From Candidatus Dojkabacteria bacterium (lineage in GTDB: Bacteria > Patescibacteriota > Dojkabacteria > JAOAGR01): 53,356 nt of DNA. Positions 44,353 to 52,219 of the stretch are shown in pieces. The notes under the pieces were generated by a model, which searched no databases, had not been told where the DNA came from, and was given only the letters and a program-made list of their open reading frames with translations. Both the position numbers and the translations under genes were made by a program. Positions within the stretch are counted from its first letter, which is position 1. The number at the start of each line of letters is the position of its first letter. The stretch covers positions 1 through 53,356 of the forward strand of contig JAOAGR010000007.1 of NCBI GenBank assembly GCA_026415655.1. Direction: 5' to 3'.

Positions 44353-44565
44353 GAAATTACAATAACAGAAATTTTGAAATTTAATTTTCCATTATTTCTT
44401 TTTACTTTTTTAATAATTCTAATTTGCATGACAAAAAATCAAGAATTCTGTAAATAAGTTATGATTGATATTAGATATTAGAATCAAACGGCACAACATT
44501 AAAGCATTAATACAGAAAAATATACATTAATATAATGTTTTACGTTTTAAAACCGAATATTTACA

Positions 44566-45858
44566 TTATCTACTATTCATAATTTGCTCAATATGATCAG
44601 GATCTATAGGTATAGAAGCTGTAAGATTTTCTGTACCACTCTCTGTAATCAAAATGTCTTCTTCTAGGCGTACACCGATTGCTTCTTCTTTTACATAAAT
44701 ACCAGGTTCACAGGTCAATACAGTGCCCACCTTCACAATACCTGTAGCGACATTGACATCGTGTACATCTATTCCTAAAAAATGTGATGTTCTATGCATG
44801 TAGTATTTTCTATACACTGGATTTTGGGGACTCTGATTTTTTACATCTTCTATTGTGATAAGATCCAATTCAATTAATTTTTCTTCGATCAAATTACCAA
44901 CAAACTTTTCATACTCTTCGTATGTAACATCAGGCTTCAGAAAAGCCATAGCCTGCCTTTGAACATCTAAAACAGCCGAATAAATGTCTTTTTGTCTTTC
45001 TGTAAATTTACCACTCACAGGTACCACTCTTGTAATGTCCGAATTATAAAATCCATAATTTACACCAAAATCAAGAAGAACAATATCACCTTCTTTCAAA
45101 ACATTTTCGTTTTTTTGATAATGCAATATGCAGCTATTTATCCCACCGGCAACAATTGGAGAAAAAGCGTTGCCATATGCGCCATTTTTTAATCCCATAT
45201 AAGTGATTAATGCCTCAATTTCAAATTCGTACATACCAGGACGAATAATTTTCAAAATTTCATCGAATATGTCTTTCGTGATTCGAATAGCATCCTTAAT
45301 TATTTCTATTTCAAAATCTAATTTAACTTGTCTAAGCTCAGATATAAGAGGAGATAACCTTTCAAAATTATGCAATGGATATTTTTCCTTGTAACATAGG
45401 ACTTTTTTCTCATTTTGATTTAAAATTTCTCTTGATGCTCTCAAATGCTCATTAAAATCAAGGTATATATTTTTAAACCTAAAGATATTTTTTTCTAAAA
45501 AGGAATCAAAATTATCTGTATATTCAACATTTTGAATTCCAGATATATGACGTACCTGATCCATAGTCTGCTTATCTCCTTCCCATACTGCAAGATTCGG
45601 ATCAGTTTTATCTACGAATATATATTCATCGACTGAGCCAAATTTATCTATCAAAAAAACCAAAGTTGTGTTAGGTTGATTTATACCAGTAAGCCATAAA
45701 AGATCACTATTTTGCTTAAATGGAAAATTCTCATCAGCTGACGCAGGAAAAACATAATTAGAATGAATAATAGCGATACTATCCTGTTTTAATAAGGAAA
45801 CTAATCTTTGTCGATTTTCTATGAATAATTCTTTTGGAAGTACAGGATAACGTGACAT
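44566..45858 (-). CDS. pepP: Xaa-Pro aminopeptidase (M24B)
   Basis: This 430-residue enzyme releases N-terminal residues before proline. Residues 1-170 form the AMP_N domain (SRYPVLPKELFIENRQRL). The metal ligands are Asp in LLDFGVNYG, Asp in NSDITRVVP, His in HRTSHFLGIDVHDV, Glu in LTCEPGIYV and Glu in VRLEEDILI. Length and domain plan match PepP rather than PepQ. TAAAAT ends 7 nt before the ATG. It diverges from tsaD with 57 bases between. Confidence 0.94.
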   Translation of the reverse strand: MSRYPVLPKELFIENRQRLVSLLKQDSIAIIHSNYVFPASADENFPFKQNSDLLWLTGINQPNTTLVFLIDKFGSVDEYIFVDKTDPNLAVWEGDKQTMDQVRHISGIQNVEYTDNFDSFLEKNIFRFKNIYLDFNEHLRASREILNQNEKKVLCYKEKYPLHNFERLSPLISELRQVKLDFEIEIIKDAIRITKDIFDEILKIIRPGMYEFEIEALITYMGLKNGAYGNAFSPIVAGGINSCILHYQKNENVLKEGDIVLLDFGVNYGFYNSDITRVVPVSGKFTERQKDIYSAVLDVQRQAMAFLKPDVTYEEYEKFVGNLIEEKLIELDLITIEDVKNQSPQNPVYRKYYMHRTSHFLGIDVHDVNVATGIVKVGTVLTCEPGIYVKEEAIGVRLEEDILITESGTENLTASIPIDPDHIEQIMNSR

Positions 45859-45915
45859 AAAAAATATTTTAACATTTAGTTAGTATAAATAAAGATTTAT
45901 ATTTTATAATGCCTT

Positions 45916-47046
45916 ATGTGGATATTGGCTATAGATACATCATGTGATGATACATCTGCAGCAGTGGTACATAATGACTGTGTCATATCGAATGTCATAT
46001 CATCACAAATAAAATATCACCAAAAGTGGGGCGGTGTCGTACCATCCATTGCAAGAAGAAAACATCAGGAATTGATAGACAAAATTGTAGATCGTGCATT
46101 AAAGTTAGCTGGGAAAGAGATGCAAGATATGGATCTTATTGCGGTAACACAAGGACCAGGTCTGGCAATCGCTCTTGAGGTTGGTATAAAAAAAGCAAAA
46201 GAACTCGCAACACAATACAACAAGCCAATTATACCAATAAATCACATGGAAGGACATATTTATTCAACCGTTGCCAGAAATAGAAACGGTAAAAACTCTG
46301 GTGATATAGAATTTCCAGCATTGGTAATCCTTCTCTCTGGTAACCATACCGAATTTCACTTGATGCGTAATCATGGAGATTATGAATTATTGGGTGAAAC
46401 ATTAGATGATGCGATTGGCGAATGTTTTGATAAAGTCGGTAGAATCTTAGATCTTGGATATCCCGCAGGTCCCGTAATAGAAAATCTCGCCAAATCAGGT
46501 GATCCATACAAATACGATCTACCAATCCCAATGGCCAACTCAAAGGATCTAAATGTAAGCTATTCGGGTCTCAAAACTGCCGCTATGAAGCTCGCTGTAG
46601 AAAATCTCGGCAAAACATACAACGAATACGGTAAGAAATTTGTAAATCAATTACAAAAATCAACATATGATATAAAACTTGTGCCAAAATCAATAGAGGA
46701 AGAGAAACAAATAATTTGCGATATCTGCGCAACATTCCAAAGAGTGGCATTTGAACAGATATTTATCAAAATCTCAAAGGCTATTGATCTTTTGCGAAAT
46801 CAAAATATTAACATCAAAACCATACTTGTAGGTGGCGGAGTAAGTAGGAATATGTATCTAAGAAAAGAACTCAGAAGAAGATTTAAAAAATACAAAATGT
46901 TATTTCCGCAATCAAAAAAATTATGCACAGATAACGCGGCGATGATAGGGGTGGCAGCATTTTATAAATATGAAATTTTGAATTCAACCAACTATCAAAT
47001 TAACTTCGATCGTGAACCCAACCAAAAAATATACAAAATCAAATAA
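45916..47046 (+). CDS. tsaD: tRNA N6-threonylcarbamoyladenosine transferase TsaD
   Basis: TsaD installs t6A at position 37 of ANN-decoding tRNAs with TsaB, TsaC and TsaE. The 376 residues contain AIDTSCDDTS (5-14), the metal site NHMEGH (His110 and His114), the family run GPGLAIALEVGI (GPGL), and LVGGGVSRNMYLRKELRRR with the final DNAAMIG aspartate. An insertion of about 30 residues lies around 235-265. TATAAT ends 5 nt before the ATG, giving a leaderless transcript. Confidence 0.96.
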   Translation: MWILAIDTSCDDTSAAVVHNDCVISNVISSQIKYHQKWGGVVPSIARRKHQELIDKIVDRALKLAGKEMQDMDLIAVTQGPGLAIALEVGIKKAKELATQYNKPIIPINHMEGHIYSTVARNRNGKNSGDIEFPALVILLSGNHTEFHLMRNHGDYELLGETLDDAIGECFDKVGRILDLGYPAGPVIENLAKSGDPYKYDLPIPMANSKDLNVSYSGLKTAAMKLAVENLGKTYNEYGKKFVNQLQKSTYDIKLVPKSIEEEKQIICDICATFQRVAFEQIFIKISKAIDLLRNQNINIKTILVGGGVSRNMYLRKELRRRFKKYKMLFPQSKKLCTDNAAMIGVAAFYKYEILNSTNYQINFDREPNQKIYKIK

Positions 47047-47064
47047 ATAAATAAATAAATAAAT
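47041..47064. repeat. (AAAT)6 tetranucleotide repeat
   Basis: Six perfect copies of AAAT span the tsaD stop codon and the bases after it. Because the unit contains TAA in register, slippage here would still end tsaD at about the same place. Confidence 0.9.
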
Positions 47065-47374
47065 GATAATACTTTGCAAGTTTGCTTACGATACAATCTA
47101 ATACAAATTCCTTGAACAAATTCCAAATAAAATGCCATTGAGAAAGTGATGATTTTTATTTGTGTTGATTCTTGCTTGAATTCAATCAACAAAGTTTTAG
47201 TCTTATTTTAACAAAAGAAGGAATTTCATTAGAGTAATGTAAAAGAGATAATTAAACTTATTTACCTAAATGAGCAAGAAACTTAGATATATTACGATTT
47301 TATCCTAATCTAAAGATAAAAGATGTTTCAGCTATAACTATAAATTTTATTCCAAGCTCAGCTCTGTACATTTT
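47047..47374. other. Non-coding spacer upstream of mraZ
   Basis: No gene is seen. A stem GTTGATT/AATCAAC (47164-47170 and 47184-47190) with an inner palindrome TTGAATTCAA and a T-rich stretch 12 bases on may be a weak terminator for tsaD. The right end leads into the mraZ promoter. Confidence 0.4.
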
Positions 47375-47409
47375 TGGTGAAAAATGGTTAAATATGGTGA
47401 GTGATGTTG
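47375..47409 (+). promoter_or_regulatory. MraZ operator: four direct repeats at 10-bp spacing
   Basis: TGGTG (47375), TGGTT (47385), TGGTG (47395) and TGTTG (47405) follow one another at exactly 10-base steps, one DNA turn. MraZ proteins are known to bind such TGG-type direct repeats ahead of their own gene, so this is a likely autoregulatory site. The third and fourth boxes overlap the likely -10 (TATGGT, 47393-47398) and the ATG at 47404, so binding would block initiation. Confidence 0.8.
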
Positions 47410-47847
47410 GTAGGCGAGTTTGAGGTAAAAATTACAGAAAACAATCGGCTCGCTCTACCAAGCAAATTTAGGAAAGAATTAGGTGATAAATTGATAGTGA
47501 CTAATGGTTTTGAAAGATGTCTGATGCTTTTGGATATAAATGGATTTAAAGCTCTTACAAAAGTTATATCAGAGGGACGTTTTAGCAATGTCAATGTCCG
47601 TGATGTGGCCAGATACCTTTTGGGATCTGCTCACGAGATCACACTTGATAAACAGGGGAGATTTGTACTGCCTCAATCTCTCAAGGAATTTGCAGCTATT
47701 ACAGATGACGAATGTGTATTTATAGGACTTCTCGACAAAATAGAAATCTGGTCAAAATCAAAGTGGCTAGCACATAAAAATAAAATATCTTCTGAAGCAG
47801 AGAAGATAATTAATCTTTTAGATAAAGAGATTTATGAAGGAAATTAG
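47404..47847 (+). CDS. mraZ: Transcriptional regulator MraZ
   Basis: MraZ represses its own division-gene cluster. The 147 residues hold two SpoVT/AbrB-like folds with the paired D-x-x-x-R motifs (ALPSKFRKELGDK and LDKQGRFVLPQSLKEF). ATG 47404 is preferred over the GTG at 47401 because TATGGT then lies 5 nt upstream as in neighbouring leaderless genes; the start is uncertain by one codon. The operator boxes overlap this start. The stop lies 14 bases inside rsmH, and the order mraZ-rsmH-ftsL-PBP is the classic dcw beginning. Confidence 0.95.
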   Translation: MLVGEFEVKITENNRLALPSKFRKELGDKLIVTNGFERCLMLLDINGFKALTKVISEGRFSNVNVRDVARYLLGSAHEITLDKQGRFVLPQSLKEFAAITDDECVFIGLLDKIEIWSKSKWLAHKNKISSEAEKIINLLDKEIYEGN

Positions 47848-48742
47848 ACACATACCCGTGCTTCTCAATGAAGTATTAGATATATTTGATGCAATTCAGA
47901 AAACCAAACCAGATAAGCATATTGTTTTGGTTGATTGTACTCTAGGCATGGGAGGACATTCATCAAAGTTGTATGAAAAACTCAAAAAAGGAACATTAGT
48001 ATCATTAGACCTTGATCTCAAGAGTATTCAGTATTGTATCAACACATACAACTTTGATAGTTCTTCCATGCCTATTTCAGATGGTAAAAATACATTTACT
48101 ATATGGAAAAAAATTGATGAAGAAAAATCATGGATAATAGTACATGCAAGATTTAGTCAGATAGAAAGTGTACTCAATATACTTGGTTTTTATGGGTATG
48201 ATTTATTATTAGCTGATTTAGGATTTTCAAATTTTCAGATAAAAAAAACACAGAGAGGACTTTCTTTTGACAGCAAAGGAAATCTATCAATGAATTTATC
48301 TGATTCCGTAGATAATAAACTTAGAAATTTGTTAAAAAATAAACTTTTGATTCGAGGAGTCTTACAGAGGTATACAGATCTACCGGATCATACTATCAAA
48401 AGAGTAGTTAATAACATCGCGAATTATCAAAGTGAACTTAATACAAATGTTGATTTAATAAAGGCAATAAATTTACCCAAGTATATCGTTAGAAAAGTAT
48501 TTGTTGCGTTTCGAATCTATTCTAATGATGAAGAATTTGAACTTAACACATTAATTAATTTCATCTCCAGGCAAAAATCTGGCGTCTCTCTGATTATAAC
48601 TTTTAGTAACTTCGAATCAAGCCTTGTAGAACAAGGTAATTATAGATTCGGAATAATCGAACCAAATATAAAAGAAATCTTAGAAAATGACCAGGCGAGG
48701 AGTGCAAAACTCTATAAAATTTACAGTTCAGAGTCAGAATAA
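47834..48742 (+). CDS. rsmH: 16S rRNA m4C1402 methyltransferase RsmH
   Basis: RsmH (MraW) methylates N4 of C1402. The 302 residues show the N-terminal HIPVLLNEVLDIF (6-18), the SAM motif LVDCTLGMGGHSSKLYEKL (32-50), LLLADLGFSNFQIKKTQRGLS standing for the family's DLG-x-SS-x-QLD-x-x-RGFS, and the C-terminal VFVAFRIYSNDE (family FQAIRI-x-VN-x-E). Several usually fixed residues have changed (Ser to Asn in SS, Gln-Leu-Asp to Gln-Ile-Lys), so it is a divergent form. It overlaps both neighbours. Confidence 0.92.
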   Translation: MKEIRHIPVLLNEVLDIFDAIQKTKPDKHIVLVDCTLGMGGHSSKLYEKLKKGTLVSLDLDLKSIQYCINTYNFDSSSMPISDGKNTFTIWKKIDEEKSWIIVHARFSQIESVLNILGFYGYDLLLADLGFSNFQIKKTQRGLSFDSKGNLSMNLSDSVDNKLRNLLKNKLLIRGVLQRYTDLPDHTIKRVVNNIANYQSELNTNVDLIKAINLPKYIVRKVFVAFRIYSNDEEFELNTLINFISRQKSGVSLIITFSNFESSLVEQGNYRFGIIEPNIKEILENDQARSAKLYKIYSSESE

Positions 48743-49019
48743 TAAATTTTATGATCATATTCGTATTTTGTTTTTTATTATTGGAATATCAGTTATTTTA
48801 CTAGTCGGGGTAAAAACCTATATCAATACTGAATATGCTACACAGGGCAATTATTTATACCAACTAGAACAACAACAAAAACAACTAATAACAGAAAATC
48901 TCAAAATTCGCGAACAAATAGCCGAACTGAACAATATCAAACGTATAGAATCAGAGGCTCAAGTTCAAGGATTTAGAAAGGTGGAAAAAGAAGAGATCAA
49001 ATATTTGGAGGTCAAATGA
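48687..49019 (+). CDS. FtsL/DivIC-like division protein
   Basis: This 110-residue protein has one membrane helix (ILFFIIGISVILLVGVKTYI, about 27-46) and a leucine-heptad coiled coil (YQLEQQQKQLITENLKIREQI) ending in KRIESEAQVQGFRKV. This is the topology of FtsL, found at this position between rsmH and the division PBP. It overlaps rsmH by 56 bases. FtsL sequences are poorly conserved, so the call rests on shape and place. Confidence 0.8.
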   Translation: MTRRGVQNSIKFTVQSQNNKFYDHIRILFFIIGISVILLVGVKTYINTEYATQGNYLYQLEQQQKQLITENLKIREQIAELNNIKRIESEAQVQGFRKVEKEEIKYLEVK

Positions 49020-51070
49020 AACTAAGCCAAATAAAAATTCTTATAATTAAATTTGTTTTTATTTTAATATTTTTAAGTATTATTATTCAACTTTTTCGTA
49101 TTCAGATCATCGAGGGAAGTAAGTGGAAAACTCTATCAGAAAATAGAGCAAACTACATAAATACATATAAAGCAACTAGAGGAAACATTCTATTCTCTGA
49201 TGGCAGTATACTTGCAACTTCTGTTTTGGCGTATACATTTTATCTAAAACCACAAAATATCAAGAAAGAAATAGAGAAAAATTCACTAGATAAAGAAAAA
49301 TTTGTAAATGATTTGGCGGACATCCTAAATTTGGATCGAGAATATATAGAAAAATCAATTGATACTAATCTTTTCGAAAAAATCATACTTAGATATACAA
49401 CTAAGGAAAAGATAGATAAAATAAGCGAACTATACCCATTAAATCTGGATATATGGCGAGTGGAACAAACTTACAAAAGAATTTATCCGAATAACGAAAT
49501 AGCATCCAAAATAGTTGGATTTGTAAGACTTGATGATAATGAAAAAGAAATTGGCCAATACGGTATAGAAGACTATTTCGACGGTATTTTGCGAGGAGTA
49601 GACGGTGTCATAGAAGCAAAAAGAGGAAATTTCGGTCAGCAAATTATTGTGGATGAAAAATTTTTCTCTACGTTACCCAAAAATGGCGCAAATATAAAAC
49701 TGACTATTGATAAGAACATCCAAAAAATCATTGATGAAAAAGCAAAATACTGGACTGACAAGGTAAAAGCAAAAGAAACTGTAATAGTAGCAATGGAGTC
49801 TAATAGCGGACATATACTTGCTATTGGTAATTATCCAACATATGATCCCAACAGATTTTGGGAGGGGGAGATAGTTGATTGCGAATTGGAATATTATGTA
49901 ATACATAAGAAATGTCTTCAAAAAGATATCGATGACAACTTGACTACAGAGGAACCTGAGATTAGCGAAGATATCATACTTCCTGATGGATACGAAGAAG
50001 AACTGAAAAGAATTGAAGAAGAACAAAGAAAATTAGAAGAAAGAAAACGCCAACTTTTAGAACAGATAGAAAATCAACAAGAAGAATTTGAAGACGATGA
50101 ATTATCAGATGAAGAATTAAAAATACTCGAAAAAATTCCTGAAAATGCACGTAAGAATCTCAGAAGAGAAAGTTTGAGTTTTGGAGAAATTTTCCGTAAT
50201 TCAGCAACGGATGCGTTGTATGAGCCAGGATCTGTAATAAAAGTTATTACAGTTGCTATAGCATACGAGACAAAATCTATTCCAACATCACCATTTTACA
50301 ATCTTGGATCACATACAGGCTGTGAAAAGGTTGCTGATAGAGTACTTTGTACTTTTAATAAAGTACCAAGAAAGGATTTGACAGTAGAAACGATGCTTAG
50401 ATTTTCTGACAATGTTGGCGCTTTGAGAGTAGCCCAAAAAATACCTAAAGAAAAATATTTTTTTGAATGGCAGAGACTAAAATTGGGTGAAAAAACCGGT
50501 ATCGAATCAAAAACAGAACCTATTTTTTATCCCAAACCAGTGAATCTATGGACAGATGTGGATATTGCAACATCCTCATATGGTCAGGGTCTCATAGTAC
50601 TCACCCCGGTACGTCTAACCTCTATATGGAATATTTTAGCATCAAATGGATATTATCATTCCCCTACTTTAGTAATTGAAATTGATGATGATGGTAAGAT
50701 AATCAGATCTGAAAAAGAAAAAATAAAAATCTTTGAAGAGTCCACAGTAATTGATACATTGTACGTTACTTCACTAGCTACAAAAAACTCAATAACAGAT
50801 CCTTTTATAAAAAAAATCTATGACAAATATAATTTTGTCAGTAAGACGGGTACAGCAAATGTTATCAGAGAAAATGGACAAGGTTATTATGAAGATAGAT
50901 TAAACATAACTCAGGTTGGTATAGCACCATTAAACAATCCTAAAATAACTTTATTAGTCTGGTTTCGTGAGCCATCTATAGGATATAACGGAGCTGATCC
51001 CACATCTCAAAATACTGCACAGGTTGCTTGGGCTGATATCCTTGATAGTATCATGCCATTGATGGAATAA
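49016..51070 (+). CDS. Division-type class B penicillin-binding protein (FtsI/PBP2-like)
   Basis: This 684-residue transpeptidase cross-links peptidoglycan at the septum. An N-terminal membrane helix (about 9-27) is followed by the PBP dimer domain (about 50-215) and the transpeptidase domain with all three motifs: Ser406-x-x-Lys409 in YEPGSVIKV, SDN (464-466) and KTG (610-612). Between DPNRF (277-281) and the active serine lies an added 110 or so residues containing an acidic coiled coil (EEELKRIEEEQRKLEERKRQ). The start has a good Shine-Dalgarno sequence, GGAGG five bases before the ATG, unusual in this window. Its ATG overlaps the FtsL-like stop by four bases. Confidence 0.94.
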   Translation: MKLSQIKILIIKFVFILIFLSIIIQLFRIQIIEGSKWKTLSENRANYINTYKATRGNILFSDGSILATSVLAYTFYLKPQNIKKEIEKNSLDKEKFVNDLADILNLDREYIEKSIDTNLFEKIILRYTTKEKIDKISELYPLNLDIWRVEQTYKRIYPNNEIASKIVGFVRLDDNEKEIGQYGIEDYFDGILRGVDGVIEAKRGNFGQQIIVDEKFFSTLPKNGANIKLTIDKNIQKIIDEKAKYWTDKVKAKETVIVAMESNSGHILAIGNYPTYDPNRFWEGEIVDCELEYYVIHKKCLQKDIDDNLTTEEPEISEDIILPDGYEEELKRIEEEQRKLEERKRQLLEQIENQQEEFEDDELSDEELKILEKIPENARKNLRRESLSFGEIFRNSATDALYEPGSVIKVITVAIAYETKSIPTSPFYNLGSHTGCEKVADRVLCTFNKVPRKDLTVETMLRFSDNVGALRVAQKIPKEKYFFEWQRLKLGEKTGIESKTEPIFYPKPVNLWTDVDIATSSYGQGLIVLTPVRLTSIWNILASNGYYHSPTLVIEIDDDGKIIRSEKEKIKIFEESTVIDTLYVTSLATKNSITDPFIKKIYDKYNFVSKTGTANVIRENGQGYYEDRLNITQVGIAPLNNPKITLLVWFREPSIGYNGADPTSQNTAQVAWADILDSIMPLME

Positions 51071-51088
51071 TTGATTGAACAATAATTT

Positions 51089-52213
51089 TTATCTTGCTAT
51101 CTTTAGCTGTCTACCTTTCCAAACCCCTGTTTTAGTCAAAAATGCATAATATGATCTAATACTTAGAGGGATAGTCATAAACATTTGTAAAGGAAAAAGC
51201 AAAATACTATATATGACACCTTGATTTGTCATTCTAGCCTTCATAGTAATACCTACGATTAAAAATGATAATGCTATAAAACCAAGATATGATGTATAAA
51301 ACAATAAATAAATGGGAATTATCACATAAAACATTACTACCGCAAGATGAAATAAAATAAACAAAACCGGATTAGCCCTAGAAATCAAATAATAGTTTTT
51401 AGTAAAGCCTAGAAATGACTCCTCAAAATTTTTATACATTCTACACATGACAAAATCATTGGCAAAGTATGTTCCTACTTTATATTTTTCTCTTTTCAAA
51501 AGCCTAGACATTTCAAGATCTTCAACAACTTGATATTTTAATGTTTCATGTCCTCCTACTCTATCATATACATCTCTACGTATTAAGATAAATTGTCCAT
51601 TAGCAGCAGCTAAAGAATGATGCGATAATTTATAAATACTTATCAATGGTAGAAAAGCAGTCAAAAACCATTCCATAAGTGGTACTATTAAAAGTTCTCC
51701 AAAAGTCTGCATTTTTTGACTAGAAAAAGCAGAAACCATGTCAAATTTATTTTTTTCTAACTCCTCTAAAGCTATATCTAGCGCATATTTGTGTAATACA
51801 ACATCTGCATCGATAAAAAGTAAATACTCACCTGTAGCATACTTTTGAAGATTCCAACAAGCCCAGTTCTTGCCAAGCCAATCCTCGGGTAATTCTGTAC
51901 CTTCAAATACTTTGATTTTTTCTGGATATTTTGATGCCAAATTATTTAGTAATTCACCTGTATTGTCTGTTGATTTATCATTTAAAACCAATATTTCTAT
52001 GTTTTGATAATTCAGATTAAGACAAGATAAGACAGTTTTTGTTACATTTGTTTCTTCATTACGACATGGGATAAGTATACTTACTTTTTTATTTTGATTT
52101 GATGCTTTGTTAAATCTAAACCTCGGAGCGGTAAAATAATTTATAGTTACAATAGAAAAAGATAACAATCCGAATAAAAGATAAATATAAATCCAATAAT
52201 CAGCTTCCACCAT
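51089..52213 (-). CDS. Family 2 glycosyltransferase, membrane-bound
   Basis: From ATG 52213 the protein has 374 residues: an N-terminal membrane helix (about 5-25), the GT-A domain with SILIPCRNEETNVTKTVL, NDKSTDNTGELL and the metal-binding DADVV, the acceptor-side VVEDLEMSRLLK, and three to four membrane helices at the C-terminus. The plan resembles the CrtQ/IcaA-like group that transfers sugars to lipids or polysaccharide. ATG 52213 is preferred over TTG 52219 because the TTG would lie inside a TATAAT (52224-52219) that sits 5 nt before the ATG. The gene is convergent with the PBP gene. Confidence 0.86.
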   Translation of the reverse strand: MVEADYWIYIYLLFGLLSFSIVTINYFTAPRFRFNKASNQNKKVSILIPCRNEETNVTKTVLSCLNLNYQNIEILVLNDKSTDNTGELLNNLASKYPEKIKVFEGTELPEDWLGKNWACWNLQKYATGEYLLFIDADVVLHKYALDIALEELEKNKFDMVSAFSSQKMQTFGELLIVPLMEWFLTAFLPLISIYKLSHHSLAAANGQFILIRRDVYDRVGGHETLKYQVVEDLEMSRLLKREKYKVGTYFANDFVMCRMYKNFEESFLGFTKNYYLISRANPVLFILFHLAVVMFYVIIPIYLLFYTSYLGFIALSFLIVGITMKARMTNQGVIYSILLFPLQMFMTIPLSIRSYYAFLTKTGVWKGRQLKIAR

Positions 52214-52219
52214 AAGCAA

